DNA from: Streptomyces endocoffeicus
GTDB lineage: Bacteria > Actinomycetota > Actinomycetes > Streptomycetales > Streptomycetaceae
Assembly (NCBI RefSeq): GCF_016741935.1
Contig: NZ_JAERRG010000023.1
Span: 1 to 64,000 of the forward strand
Length of the DNA stretch: 64,000 nt
Direction: 5' to 3'
Positions within the stretch are counted from its first letter, which is position 1; every line of letters begins with the position of its first letter. Of the stretch, positions 15,464 through 24,416 are shown one piece after another. Below the pieces are notes generated by a model. That model was not told the DNA's origin and ran no database searches. It was given only the letters and a program-made list of their open reading frames with translations. Made by a program: the position numbers and the translations under genes.

Positions 15464-16309
15464 TCAGCTTGGGTTGGTGGTGGCGTGTATCAGGGCGCGC
15501 TCGCCGACCTCGATGCGCATCGGCAGGTGGTTGCCGGGCGGCGCAAGGGGGCAGACGAACACCTCCGGGTTCAGGTGGTGATAGGAGAGCGCGGCCTGGT
15601 TGAAGTCGACGGTCAGCGTGCTGCCGGGCTCCAGGAGGGGCAGTACGAGCCAGCGGCCGATCTCCGGGGTCTGGTCCCCGTTGGTCTCGTCGGTGAAGAT
15701 CACCAGCCGGTGGCCGGGGAATTCCTGGAGGACGGCCAGGACGTATTCGGTGCCGCCGATGGTCACGACCAGGTCGACGGGGGCAAGGATGGCCTCGGTA
15801 CCGCGTGGGACGGTCAGCCGGGGCACCTCGATGCGGCGCCCTTCAGGAGCGGCGCGGTACTGGCCCCCGAACACCCAGGCGGGGTCGTAGGGGAAGGTGT
15901 CGATGCCGCTGAGGCCGGTGCGCTCGACGCGGCCCTGGTCCATGACGACCAGGCCGTAGGAGCCGTCCGCGCCGCCGGCGAAGCCGACCATATGGTGGGG
16001 GAACCGAAACGAGCTGCCGGAGGGCACTTCCACCGTGCCGTCGACCGCCGCTCCGCCGATCAGCACACCGTCGGCAGCCTTGACCGTCACGGTCAGGGCG
16101 CCTGATTCGGTGGTGCGCCACTCGCCGGGGATGCGGGGGAAGGTGTGGGGGCCCGGGTCGTTGATCTTGGCGTTGGCGACGACGTTGGCCTTGCCGTTCG
16201 CTCCGGCGATCTCCTCCCACCGGCCCTGACGCCAGGCTTCGTAGTCGGCGGGCACGCCGTTCACGGCGTCGGCCGTCTGCCGGTTGGAGGGGGTCTGAGG
16301 TGTGGTCAT
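15464..16309 (-). CDS. DUF1684 family protein
   Basis: A 281-residue soluble protein recognisable as DUF1684: 'LIGGAAVDG' and 'VPRGTEAIL' in the first half and the characteristic C-terminal block with 'VDFNQAALSYHHLNPEVFVCPL' split as 'DFNQA', 'YHHLNPE' and 'CPLAPPGNHLP'. The family has no established reaction; it is conserved and often sits near redox or sulfur-related genes. ATG at 16309 overlaps the upstream methyltransferase stop by 4 nt, so the two are translationally coupled. A longer frame extends upstream but has no start signal. Confidence 0.8.
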   Translation of the reverse strand: MTTPQTPSNRQTADAVNGVPADYEAWRQGRWEEIAGANGKANVVANAKINDPGPHTFPRIPGEWRTTESGALTVTVKAADGVLIGGAAVDGTVEVPSGSSFRFPHHMVGFAGGADGSYGLVVMDQGRVERTGLSGIDTFPYDPAWVFGGQYRAAPEGRRIEVPRLTVPRGTEAILAPVDLVVTIGGTEYVLAVLQEFPGHRLVIFTDETNGDQTPEIGRWLVLPLLEPGSTLTVDFNQAALSYHHLNPEVFVCPLAPPGNHLPMRIEVGERALIHATTNPS

Positions 16310-17208
16310 GAAGGTGTTCCCTGTCCTCCGCGCCGCGCCATGGGGGCGCGGCGGGCTGCCCAGACGGTGCGCTCGGTGCGTACGGCGAGGTCGTCGCGGC
16401 GCAGGATGCTGTGCGGGCTGTCGGTGTCGAGTAGCTCGTCGAGTGCGGCGAGGTCTTCTGGGCTGAGCGCTGGTGCGGCGGCGCCGCGGATGCGCTGCAG
16501 GCTGCCGTGGGCGTAGCGGCCGATGGCTTCGCCGCGGTCGCCTTCGATGTTCACGGTGATGGTGCGCTCGGCTTCGACGGTGAATCCGGCGGCGGACAGC
16601 ATCGGTCCCCAGTCGGCCCCGCGGTGCGGGACGTGCTCGGCGTGGAAGCTGTCGGTCGCCCTGTGGCAGCGTTCTTCGAGACCGGGCCGATCGCCGGGGG
16701 CGTCGGCGGGCAGGAAGCGGGGGAAGCCGTCCAGCTCGACGACGGCGAACAGGCCGCCCGGGGCGAGCAGGTCGTGGACGCTGGTCAGGGCGCGCTCGGG
16801 GTGGGCCATGTGGTGCATCGAGGCCGAGGCCCACACCAGGTCCGGCGTACCGAGATCGGGCCAGTCAGCAGCGTCGAGGTCGGCCTGCACGGTGCGCACG
16901 CGCTCCTCCACTCCACGGGCGCACGCCTTCTCGCGCAGGTGCTGCAGGTGCCCGGCCGAGGTGTCGACGGCGGTGACGTGCGCCTCGGGGAAACGCTCGA
17001 GGAGTGCGAAGGTGCCCGCCCCCGTGCCGCAGCCCAGATCCACGATCTGGCGCGGCTCGGCCTTCAACGGCAGCCAGGCGGTGATGAACGCGATGTGTTC
17101 GGCGAGTACCTCGGCATCCAGGTCAAGGATCTCCGCCTGGCCGCCATCATCGTGCGCCTGGTGGTGGCCGCCTTCGCCGTGGGGGGTGTGCTGGTGCGCT
17201 TGGGTCAT
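16306..17208 (-). CDS. SAM-dependent methyltransferase with His-rich N-terminus
   Basis: A 300-residue class I methyltransferase. Motif I 'VDLGCGTGAGT' (about 55-65), acidic motif II 'AVDTS', and 'MHHMAHPERAL' with post-motif 'LLAPGGLFAVVELDG' are seen. The first 25 residues are unusually rich in His, Gly and Asp ('HQHTPHGEGGHHQAHDDG'), which could bind a metal or be a flexible leader. The acceptor is unknown. Downstream overlap with DUF1684; upstream neighbour is the XRE-cupin regulator, 118 bp away. Confidence 0.85.
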   Translation of the reverse strand: MTQAHQHTPHGEGGHHQAHDDGGQAEILDLDAEVLAEHIAFITAWLPLKAEPRQIVDLGCGTGAGTFALLERFPEAHVTAVDTSAGHLQHLREKACARGVEERVRTVQADLDAADWPDLGTPDLVWASASMHHMAHPERALTSVHDLLAPGGLFAVVELDGFPRFLPADAPGDRPGLEERCHRATDSFHAEHVPHRGADWGPMLSAAGFTVEAERTITVNIEGDRGEAIGRYAHGSLQRIRGAAAPALSPEDLAALDELLDTDSPHSILRRDDLAVRTERTVWAARRAPMARRGGQGTPS

Positions 17209-17326
17209 GGCGACACCGTAAGACGCCTATGCGCTTACGGCACAGCTGCTTGCTGTTTACGCAAGGAGGTCGCTTCGCCCGCTGCCCATCACGCAAGATC
17301 CCGCCCGCGCCGGGCCTCCGACACCG

Positions 17327-17932
17327 TCACTCACCGGGAGTCCGAGCGTCGCCGTAGTCGCCGGTCTCGGCGGCATCGCGTTGGTGGCCTCGGCGGGCGT
17401 CGCGGTCGAAGATGCCCATGATCTCGCACGGCCCGCCCTCGGTGCCGATCGCGTGGGGCATCATGGTGGGGAACTCGGCGGCCTGGTTGGCCTCGATGCG
17501 GTATCGGCGGTGGCCGAGCATGAGGATGGCGGTGCCGGACAGGACCACAAGCCATTCGCGGCCAGGGTGGGCGCGCATGCGGGCAGGGTTGTCGGGCGGT
17601 GGTTCGGTCATGCGCTGACGCATCACGCTCATGCCGGGGTCACCCTTGATGGGCCAGCGCATCAGACCGTGGGTGCCGTCGATCATCGGGCTGATGACGA
17701 CATCGTCGGCGGCGTTCTCCACCAGCTGGTCCAGGGTGGTGCCAAGGGCGCGGGCGAGGGTGACGAGCTGGTCCAGGGTGAGGCGGCGCCGGCCGTTCTC
17801 GATGCGGCTGAGCGAGGACTGGCTGAGGTTGGCGCGGCTGGCCAGCTCTTCCAGGGACCAGCCCTGGGCGACCCGCAGGGCGCGGATCCGTTTGCGTACG
17901 AGGCCGTCCAGCTGGCCATCTTCTTGCGTCAT
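17327..17932 (-). CDS. XRE-type HTH regulator with C-terminal cupin
   Basis: A 201-residue regulator: Xre HTH at about residues 10-65 ('LEELASRANLSQSSLSRIENGRR' read as consecutive pieces 'LEELASRANLSQSSLSR' and 'IENGRRRLT'), and a cupin_2 sensor at about 110-185 ('HPGREWLVVLSGTAILMLG'). The cupin binds a small ligand and controls DNA binding. ATG 17932 is chosen since the cupin-HTH families start just before the first helix; an in-frame ATG at 17941 is also possible. It faces the flavin reductase-MFS operon across 92 bp and probably controls both directions, with an imperfect palindrome over its own start. Confidence 0.88.
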   Translation of the reverse strand: MTQEDGQLDGLVRKRIRALRVAQGWSLEELASRANLSQSSLSRIENGRRRLTLDQLVTLARALGTTLDQLVENAADDVVISPMIDGTHGLMRWPIKGDPGMSVMRQRMTEPPPDNPARMRAHPGREWLVVLSGTAILMLGHRRYRIEANQAAEFPTMMPHAIGTEGGPCEIMGIFDRDARRGHQRDAAETGDYGDARTPGE

Positions 17933-17947
17933 AGGCAACATGCTATG
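17930..17947. promoter_or_regulatory. Candidate operator over the XRE start codon
   Basis: CATAG-N8-CTATG is a 5-bp inverted repeat at 17930-17947 that covers the ATG of the XRE-cupin gene within the short divergent promoter region. Position suits autoregulation and control of the divergent reductase gene. Confidence 0.4.
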
Positions 17948-18024
17948 CCCTATCCGCAATGCGGGCTTAACGTCCAGTGCAGGTGGTCCGGGCACAGGGG
18001 CCACGCACGACGAAAGGGCGCGAC

Positions 18025-19059
18025 ATGTCTGCGCGGACTTCCCGCAACGAGTGCGACGAGAGCGACGAGAGCGACGAACTGCCCGTTGAGACCGTGGATG
18101 TGGTGGTGATCGGCGGCGGCGCCGCGGGCCTGAACGGGGCCCTGATGCTGGCCCGCTCGCGCCGCTCGGTCGTCGTGATCGACAGCGGCACCCCGCGCAA
18201 CGCCCCGGCCGCAGCCGTGCACGGCTTCATCGTCCTGGACGGCACGCCGCCGCCCGAGATCCTCAAGTCCGGACGGCAACAGGTACGCCAGTACGGTGGC
18301 CGGATCGTGTTCGGCGAGGTGGCCTCGGCCGAACCGGCAGCCCCGTCTCCCGAGGGTGACCCGCGGTTCACCGTCGGCCTGGCGGATGGCCGCACGGTGA
18401 CCGCGCGCCGGGTGCTGGTGGCCACCGGCCTGCGTGACGTGCTGCCCGAGGTGCCCGGCCTGGCCGAGCACTGGGGCCACAGCGTGGTGCACTGCCCCTA
18501 CTGCCACGGCTGGGAAGTACGCGATGAGCCGATCGGCATCCTCGCCACCGGTCCCGCCTCGGTCCACCACGCCTGGCTGTTCCGCCAGCTGACCGACGAC
18601 CTCATCTACTTCACCGGCGGCACCGAGCTGGACGCGGACACCCGCGCCCGCTTCGCCGCCCGCCACATCCGCGTCATCGAGTCCCCCGTGCGGGAAGTCG
18701 TCAACGACGAGGGCGGCGCCCTGGCAGGCGTGCGCCTGACGGATGGCGGCTTCGTGGAGCGGCGCGTCCTGGCCGTCGCCACCCAGATGCAGGCCCGCAC
18801 GGAGGGCTTGGAGGGGCTGAAGCTGCCGATGGAGGACCTGCCCGACAACATGGGTCGCCGCTTCGCCTCCGCCATGGCCGGCACCACCGAGATCCCGGGC
18901 GTCTGGGTGGCGGGCAACGCCACCGATCTGACCGCGCAGGTCGGCGCCTCCGCCGCAGCCGGAGCCCTGGCCGGCTCCCACATCAACGCCCTCCTGGCCG
19001 CCGCGGACACCGACGCGGCCCTCGCTGCCGCACGGAGCGAGAACACCACCGCCGCCTAG
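18025..19059 (+). CDS. Thioredoxin-reductase-like NAD(P)/FAD oxidoreductase
   Basis: A 344-residue flavoprotein of the thioredoxin reductase fold. FAD-binding 'VVVIGGGAAGLNGAL' at about residues 25-39; a redox CxxC, 'HCPYCHGWE', with Cys157 and Cys160; NAD(P) domain following; C-terminal 'VWVAGNATD' FAD end. The CPYC motif in place of the usual CAxC of true TrxB places it with bacillithiol/dithiol-reductase-like enzymes. ATG with GAAAGGG SD at 18012-18018. The N-terminus carries an acidic 'CDESDESDE' run. It is divergent from the XRE regulator and followed by an MFS pump; a detoxification or dithiol-oxidising function is a reasonable guess. Confidence 0.85.
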   Translation: MSARTSRNECDESDESDELPVETVDVVVIGGGAAGLNGALMLARSRRSVVVIDSGTPRNAPAAAVHGFIVLDGTPPPEILKSGRQQVRQYGGRIVFGEVASAEPAAPSPEGDPRFTVGLADGRTVTARRVLVATGLRDVLPEVPGLAEHWGHSVVHCPYCHGWEVRDEPIGILATGPASVHHAWLFRQLTDDLIYFTGGTELDADTRARFAARHIRVIESPVREVVNDEGGALAGVRLTDGGFVERRVLAVATQMQARTEGLEGLKLPMEDLPDNMGRRFASAMAGTTEIPGVWVAGNATDLTAQVGASAAAGALAGSHINALLAAADTDAALAAARSENTTAA

Positions 19060-19196
19060 ACCCCGGCCTCCGCCGCTGAACCGCGCGGCCGCACCCAACG
19101 GTCCGCGCGGTGAGCGAGTACGGGCCTTCACCTCATCGAATTCGGCGACCGGCCCTGCTCCGGCGCTGATCCCGCATGCCCTTTCGGAAGGAAAAC

Positions 19197-20792
19197 ATGA
19201 GTACGAACCAGCCTCCCCAGGCGGCGCCGGCAACGAGCGGCGAGGCTACACCGGATGCGCGTCAGCTGCGCACGATCCTGATCGCCGTCTCCATCGCGCT
19301 GATGGCCGTCATCGCGTCGGTGTCCGGGCTGAACGTCGCCCAGACCCACATGGCTGTGGAGTTCGGTGCCTCGCAGAACACCGTTCTGTGGATCATCAAT
19401 ATCTACACCCTGGCCCTGGCCGCGCTGCTGCTGCCGCTCGGCGCCGTCGGTGACCGGCTGGGCCGTAAGCCCATGCTGATCACCGGTCTGACCGTCTTCG
19501 GTGCCGCCAACATCGTCGCGGGGCTGGCTCCGTCGGCCGGGGTGATGATCGCCGCGCGTGTGGCCGCCGGTGTGAGCGCTGCGATGATCATGCCGATCAC
19601 GCTGGCCGTCATCACGAGTACGTTCCCCGAGGAGCAGCGGGGCAAGGCGATCGGTGTGTGGACCGGTGTCGCCGGGGGCGGCGGCATCCTGGGCATGTTC
19701 CTGTCCGCGCTGCTGGTCGATGTCGCCGACTGGCGCTGGCTGTTCGTCCTGCCCGTGGTCCTGGTCTCCGTAGCTCTGGCGATGACGCTGAAGTCGGTCC
19801 CCAACTCCCGTGAGCACTCAGCTCATTCCTTCGACACCACGGGCGCCTTGCTGTCCGCCGTCGCCGTGATCGGTCTGATCTTTGTTCTGCAGGAAGGCCC
19901 CGAGCGCGGCTGGACCGCCCCGGTGACTCTGATCAGCCTGATCGTCGGTGTCATCGCCTCCGTCGCGTTCGTGGCCTGGGAGCTGCACCGCCGCGATGCC
20001 TCCCTGCTGGACGTGCGCCTGTTCCGGGAGCGCGGCCTGGCCGGCGGCTCCATCACGCTGCTGGTCGTCTTCGGGGTCCAGGCGGGTATCGCCGTGGTCC
20101 TCTTCCCGTTCTTCCAGGCGGTCCTGGGCTGGTCCGGGCTGCTGTCCACCGTGGCGATGATGCCGATGGCCGTCATGATGATGATGACGTCCGGCCTGGC
20201 CCCCAAGATGGCCGCACGGGTCGGCGCCCGCTCCACCATGACCGTGGGCGTCGCCCTGGCCGCCCTCGGCCTGGCATTGATGGCTCTCTTCGTCTCCGTC
20301 GACGGCGGATACCTCTCCATCCTGGCCGGCATGATCGCCATGGGCGTCGGTATGGGTCTGTCGATGACGCCCTCCACCGAGGCCATCACCAGCTCGCTGC
20401 CCCGCGCCAAGCAGGGCGTTGCCTCCGCCCTCAACGACGTCACCCGCGAGTTCGGCACCGCGCTCGGTGTCGCCCTGCTCGGCGCGCTTCTCTCCGCCGG
20501 CTACCGCGGCGCCATCGACGACAAGCTCGACGGCGTCCCCCAGGGGGCCGCGGACACCGCACGCGAAGGCATCGCCAACGCCGTCGAGGTAGCACCCGGC
20601 ACCGGCACACACTCCCAGGACCTGATCCGCGCCGCGCAGCAGTCCTTCGTGGATGGATGGCAGCAGGCCATGTGGGCAGGCGCCGCCGTCATGGGCGTGC
20701 TGCTCGTCTACATCGCTCTTCGCGGCCCGAAGGACTCAGCCCCCGCCGTCGCGGACGAGACGGAGACCACAGAGACCGTCGCCGCCCGCTGA
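19197..20792 (+). CDS. MFS drug-efflux transporter, 14-TM EmrB/QacA type
   Basis: A 531-residue membrane protein with about 14 hydrophobic segments and the DHA2 family motif A-like 'GDRLGRKPMLI' after TM2. It extrudes drugs or toxic metabolites using the proton gradient. ATG 19197 has an excellent SD (GGAAGGAAA at 19186-19194); an in-frame upstream ATG at 19176 lacks one. It follows the TrxR-like gene by 137 bp and probably shares its control by the XRE-cupin protein. A terminator hairpin follows. Confidence 0.88.
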   Translation: MSTNQPPQAAPATSGEATPDARQLRTILIAVSIALMAVIASVSGLNVAQTHMAVEFGASQNTVLWIINIYTLALAALLLPLGAVGDRLGRKPMLITGLTVFGAANIVAGLAPSAGVMIAARVAAGVSAAMIMPITLAVITSTFPEEQRGKAIGVWTGVAGGGGILGMFLSALLVDVADWRWLFVLPVVLVSVALAMTLKSVPNSREHSAHSFDTTGALLSAVAVIGLIFVLQEGPERGWTAPVTLISLIVGVIASVAFVAWELHRRDASLLDVRLFRERGLAGGSITLLVVFGVQAGIAVVLFPFFQAVLGWSGLLSTVAMMPMAVMMMMTSGLAPKMAARVGARSTMTVGVALAALGLALMALFVSVDGGYLSILAGMIAMGVGMGLSMTPSTEAITSSLPRAKQGVASALNDVTREFGTALGVALLGALLSAGYRGAIDDKLDGVPQGAADTAREGIANAVEVAPGTGTHSQDLIRAAQQSFVDGWQQAMWAGAAVMGVLLVYIALRGPKDSAPAVADETETTETVAAR

Positions 20793-20823
20793 CCGCGTAA
20801 CAACTGGGCGGATCATCAGGGAA

Positions 20824-20862
20824 GCACCGGGGCGGGAAGGTGCGCGGTCCCCGCCCCGGTGC
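20824..20862. terminator. Terminator hairpin between convergent MFS and ABC genes
   Basis: GCACCGGGGCGGG (20824-20836) pairs perfectly over 13 bp with 20850-20862. It sits between the MFS stop and the convergent ABC permease stop, so it probably ends both transcripts. Confidence 0.8.
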
Positions 20863-20869
20863 CGCCCGG

Positions 20870-21703
20870 TCAGCCCTTCGTCGCTCCCCCGGTGAGGCCC
20901 TTGATGAACTGCTTCTGGAAGGCCAGGTAGAAGACGAGGATGGGCAGGGTCGCCAGGAACATGAAGGCGAAGACGGACCCGTAGTCCGCCTGGTGCTCGC
21001 CGATGGCCCGGTAGATGCCGACGGTCACGGTGGTGCCCGCGGCCGGCCCCAGGATGATCAGCGGGTTGAGGAAGTCGTTCCAGATCCAGACGCCGAGGAA
21101 GATCAGCACGCTGGCCGACGCCGGTCGCATCAGGGGAAAGACCACCTGCCAGAAGGCTCGGAACGCTCCGGCACCGTCGATGGCCGCGGCCTCCTCGAGT
21201 TCCCTCGGGATCGTTTTGACGAAGCCCGCGAAGACGAACACCCCGAAGGGCATGTAGTAGCCGACATACGCGAGGATCAGGCCCGGCACGGTGCTCATGA
21301 GCCCAAGTGCCCGCAGTACCTCGGTGATCGGGGCGACGATGACCGCCGACGGCACCATGAGCCCGCACAGCAGCACGACCATGGTGACCTTGGGGAGGAT
21401 GCCGGTCGACCGGGCCAGATAGTGGCCGAGCATGGCGGAGATCGCGGTGATGACGAGAATGGAGATCACCGTGACCTCCGTGCTGTTGACCAGGCCGTAC
21501 CAGAAGAGCTGGTCGGGGCGCGACAACACTTTCTGGATGTTGTCCAGGGTGGGTGAGGTCGGCAGGCCGACCGGGTTCGACACGATCGCCGAACCGTCCT
21601 TGAACACGTTGACCAGGACGAGGTAGATCGGCAGGAAGAAGAGGGCGCCGACGAGCAGCGCGACGATCGGACGGATCCATGCCTTGGCCCTGTGGACGTT
21701 CAC
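20870..21703 (-). CDS. Carbohydrate ABC transporter permease (MalG-type)
   Basis: A 277-residue inner-membrane permease with six predicted helices and the EAA loop 'EEAAAIDGAGAFRAFWQVVFP', quoted here as 'EEAAAIDGAGAF', which docks the ATPase. It is the CUT1 MalG-like subunit. Start is GTG at 21703, overlapping the MalF-type gene stop (GTGA). The importer operon has no ATPase gene; in Streptomyces such importers usually share MsiK. The substrate is unknown, but the neighbours (hexosaminidase, Tat-exported hydrolases) suggest an oligosaccharide. Confidence 0.9.
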   Translation of the reverse strand: MNVHRAKAWIRPIVALLVGALFFLPIYLVLVNVFKDGSAIVSNPVGLPTSPTLDNIQKVLSRPDQLFWYGLVNSTEVTVISILVITAISAMLGHYLARSTGILPKVTMVVLLCGLMVPSAVIVAPITEVLRALGLMSTVPGLILAYVGYYMPFGVFVFAGFVKTIPRELEEAAAIDGAGAFRAFWQVVFPLMRPASASVLIFLGVWIWNDFLNPLIILGPAAGTTVTVGIYRAIGEHQADYGSVFAFMFLATLPILVFYLAFQKQFIKGLTGGATKG

Positions 21704-22701
21704 GATGAGACCTCGCGTTTCTGCAGCAGTCCGAGCGCGATCACGGAGACCGCCGCGACCAGGGCCAGCATCGCCACGGCCATCGCGCAGGCGTAGCCGA
21801 CGTGGTTGCCGGTGAACGCGGTCTGGATCACCTGGAAGGCGAGGGTGGAGGTGGTGCCGGGTCCCGGGCCGCCGTTGGTGAGGACCTGAACCTGGTCGTA
21901 GGCCTTGAACCCGCCGATCAGCGACATCACCGTGTTGATGGTCAGGGCAGGCGCCAGCATCGGCCACGTGACATGGCGAAACCGCACCAGCGGGCCACAG
22001 CCGTCGATGGCCGCCGCCTCGTGCAGCTCCTGCGGGATGCCCTGGAGTCCGGCCAGATAGATCACCACGCAGAATCCGAGCCCCTGCCAGGCCATGACCC
22101 ACGAGACCGTGTAGAGGGCGAGGCTCGGATCGGACAGCCACCCCGGCGGATCGCCCACTCCCAGCCGTCCCAGCATGGAGTTGAGCAGGCCGTCATCGAC
22201 GAGGATCGCCTGCCAGATGACGCTGACCACCACGCCGCTGAGCACGACCGGCACGAAGAACACGCTGCGCAGGACGTTGTACAGCCAGCCGCGTCGGTCG
22301 AGGAGCAGGGCGATCGCCAGCCCGCCCGCGTTGGTCACGACGGTGACGATCACGGTGATGACGACGGTGTTCTGCAGCGCCTTGAGGAATTCGTCGTCGG
22401 AGACCAGGCTCGTCAGGTTGTCCAGGCCCACCCATCGGGTCGGCGGATTGAACGGGTTCTTGTTGGTGAGGCTGTAGCCGACGGTCATGCCGATCGGCAC
22501 CAGTACGAGCGCCAGGTAGGCCAGCAGCCCTGGGGCCGCGAAGACGGCGAAGCGGCTCAGGTCGCCTTTCGGGCGTTCCCGCCGGGTCACCGGCGCGGAC
22601 CGCTTCGGACGCGTGTCCCGCCCTCGCTCTCCTGCCGCGCCCTGTTTCACGGGTTCGACAGGAGAGACATCCGGTCGGTGGGGGGTACGAAGCCGCATCA
22701 T
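21700..22701 (-). CDS. Carbohydrate ABC transporter permease (MalF-type)
   Basis: A 333-residue permease with a long basic cytoplasmic N-terminus, six helices and the EAA loop 'EAAAIDGCGPLVRFRHVTWP', as in CUT1 MalF-like subunits. The ATG at 22701 overlaps the solute-binding-protein stop by 4 nt. It forms the membrane channel with the MalG-type protein encoded downstream. No frameshift or truncation. Confidence 0.9.
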   Translation of the reverse strand: MMRLRTPHRPDVSPVEPVKQGAAGERGRDTRPKRSAPVTRRERPKGDLSRFAVFAAPGLLAYLALVLVPIGMTVGYSLTNKNPFNPPTRWVGLDNLTSLVSDDEFLKALQNTVVITVIVTVVTNAGGLAIALLLDRRGWLYNVLRSVFFVPVVLSGVVVSVIWQAILVDDGLLNSMLGRLGVGDPPGWLSDPSLALYTVSWVMAWQGLGFCVVIYLAGLQGIPQELHEAAAIDGCGPLVRFRHVTWPMLAPALTINTVMSLIGGFKAYDQVQVLTNGGPGPGTTSTLAFQVIQTAFTGNHVGYACAMAVAMLALVAAVSVIALGLLQKREVSS

Positions 22702-23993
22702 CGGGTGGCCTTGTCCCACTGCTCGTCCATATAGTCGCCGAACTGCTCGGCCGTCATGCGTCCGCTGATGAGCTTCTGGACGCCTGTCGCGGCCTTGTCC
22801 GCCAGCCCCGGAGGCATGGAGCCGTCACCGGACTCCGTGGAGAAGTTGTTGACGAGTCCGTCGTCCTTCTGGGCCTGCCGGTATTCCTTCACGGTCGCTT
22901 TGTAGACCGGCCCCATGTCGTCCGGCGGGGTGTAGCCCTTGATGTCGATGATGAGCCCGTCGGACTTGACGGCGGCGTCCAGGCTCTTGTGGTCCTCCAT
23001 GAACGCCTTCGCCCACTTCTTGGCCAGCCGCACGTCGCGCGCCTTGGAGCTCACCGTCATGCCGCCACCGACGCCGCTCGGAAGAGCACGGGCTCCCTGG
23101 TCCGTGGGCCAGGTGAACACCCCCGTGTCGAAGCTCGGCTTCTTCCCGTCGGCCGAGGCGGAGAACCAGCTGCCCATCGGGTACATGGCGCCCTTCCCGT
23201 CCCGGAAGGCCTGCTCGGTGTCGGCGTAGGAACGGGACAGTCCCGCTCGGTCCAGGTAGCCCTTGTCGGCCAGATCGGCGACCTTCTGGGCGGCGGTCAC
23301 GAAAGCCTTGTCGGTGAACTTGACCTTGCCGTCGCCGCGTTGGGTCAGCCAGTCCGGTGTCTTCTTGTAGACGTCGGTGGCCACCGTGCACATCAGCGGG
23401 AACATATCGGCCCAGGAATCCTTGCCGCCACCGCCGACCACGAACGGATTGATGCCCCTCTTCTTCAACTTCGCGCTCGCGTCGAGCAGTTCGGCGTACG
23501 TACGCGGCGGGGTGTCGATACCGGCCGCGGCGAATTCCTTCTTGTTGTAGTAGACGAGCGTCGCCTGGGCGGCGTAGGGCAGCTGGTAGACCTTGCCGTC
23601 GTACGCGTTGGCGTGCGGCTCGGCGTACGCCGCGAGTTCCTTGTCCGTCCATGGCTCGAGCTTGCCCGACTCGGCGAATCCGGCGGGGTTGAGCCCGATC
23701 ATGATGTCCGGGAACTGCCCGGTGCTGTCCAGCTGCTTCGCATATCCGGTGCGGTCGGCGCTGGGTGAGACGAGCTTCTTGATCGTCACTCCGGGCACCT
23801 TCGCCGAGGCACGGGCGATCGCGGCGTCCCAGTACTTCGCGTCGAGGTTGGGCGTCTCGAAGGTGAGGAAGGTCAGGGTCACCTTGCCTCCTGATGAGGC
23901 GCTGCCACCACCATCGCTGCCGGCCGTGCACCCGGTCAGGAGAAGAGCGCCTGCGAGGGCGGCGCCCCTCAGAGCCATCGAATAACGAGTCAT
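22698..23993 (-). CDS. Extracellular sugar-binding lipoprotein of ABC importer
   Basis: A 431-residue family 1 solute-binding protein with a lipoprotein signal peptide; lipobox 'LLTGC' puts the lipidated Cys at residue 22. Conserved 'PDIMIGLNPAGF', 'YYNKKEF' and 'GKGAMYPMGSW' motifs are visible. It binds oligosaccharides outside the membrane and delivers them to the two permeases downstream. First gene of the operon; the ATG at 23993 has AGGGA about ten bases upstream. Three palindromes about 140-185 bp upstream look like LacI-type operators. Confidence 0.9.
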   Translation of the reverse strand: MTRYSMALRGAALAGALLLTGCTAGSDGGGSASSGGKVTLTFLTFETPNLDAKYWDAAIARASAKVPGVTIKKLVSPSADRTGYAKQLDSTGQFPDIMIGLNPAGFAESGKLEPWTDKELAAYAEPHANAYDGKVYQLPYAAQATLVYYNKKEFAAAGIDTPPRTYAELLDASAKLKKRGINPFVVGGGGKDSWADMFPLMCTVATDVYKKTPDWLTQRGDGKVKFTDKAFVTAAQKVADLADKGYLDRAGLSRSYADTEQAFRDGKGAMYPMGSWFSASADGKKPSFDTGVFTWPTDQGARALPSGVGGGMTVSSKARDVRLAKKWAKAFMEDHKSLDAAVKSDGLIIDIKGYTPPDDMGPVYKATVKEYRQAQKDDGLVNNFSTESGDGSMPPGLADKAATGVQKLISGRMTAEQFGDYMDEQWDKATR

Positions 23994-24130
23994 GCGTGTC
24001 TGTCCCTGCCCGTCGCTGTCGGAGGCGGTGGTGTGTCCCTTGTCGTGCCACGACCAGGTGGGGATCCGTTCCCGACCGTCCGCCGAATCGGCCACATGGT
24101 TCAGACTCTTGGCCGAGTCCTCCCCCTCTC

Positions 24131-24178
24131 GAGCGGGACCCGCTCTCTCCGAGCGCTCCCCCGCCGAGAGCGCTCTGA
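24131..24178. promoter_or_regulatory. Cluster of three LacI/CebR-type palindromic operators
   Basis: GAGCGGG-A-CCCGCTC (24131-24145) is a perfect 7-bp palindrome. CCGAGCGCTCCC (24149-24160) and GAGAGCGCTCTG (24165-24176, core AGAGCGCTCT perfect) share the AGCGCT core of the Streptomyces CebR box (TGGGAGCGCTCCCA). LacI-family repressors of sugar importers bind such sites. The repressor gene itself is not in the window. Confidence 0.65.
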
Positions 24179-24416
24179 GTATCGGATCGGGTTCGCGGCA
24201 GTGTCAAGAGATGAAACACAACCATCCATCAATGACCGCGAAGATAGATCCTAACTAAATCTTGACTCGTTGCCTGCTCGGCTGCACGCTGGATCGCGCC
24301 TGTACTGGGCGTCCAGCCGTCAGAGGCACAGGATTTGTCTTCCTGGCAAGGCGCCGTGAAGGACACCGACTCATCGCCCTCACACCCCATCCCGGACCCA
24401 AGAGTACGAACTATGC

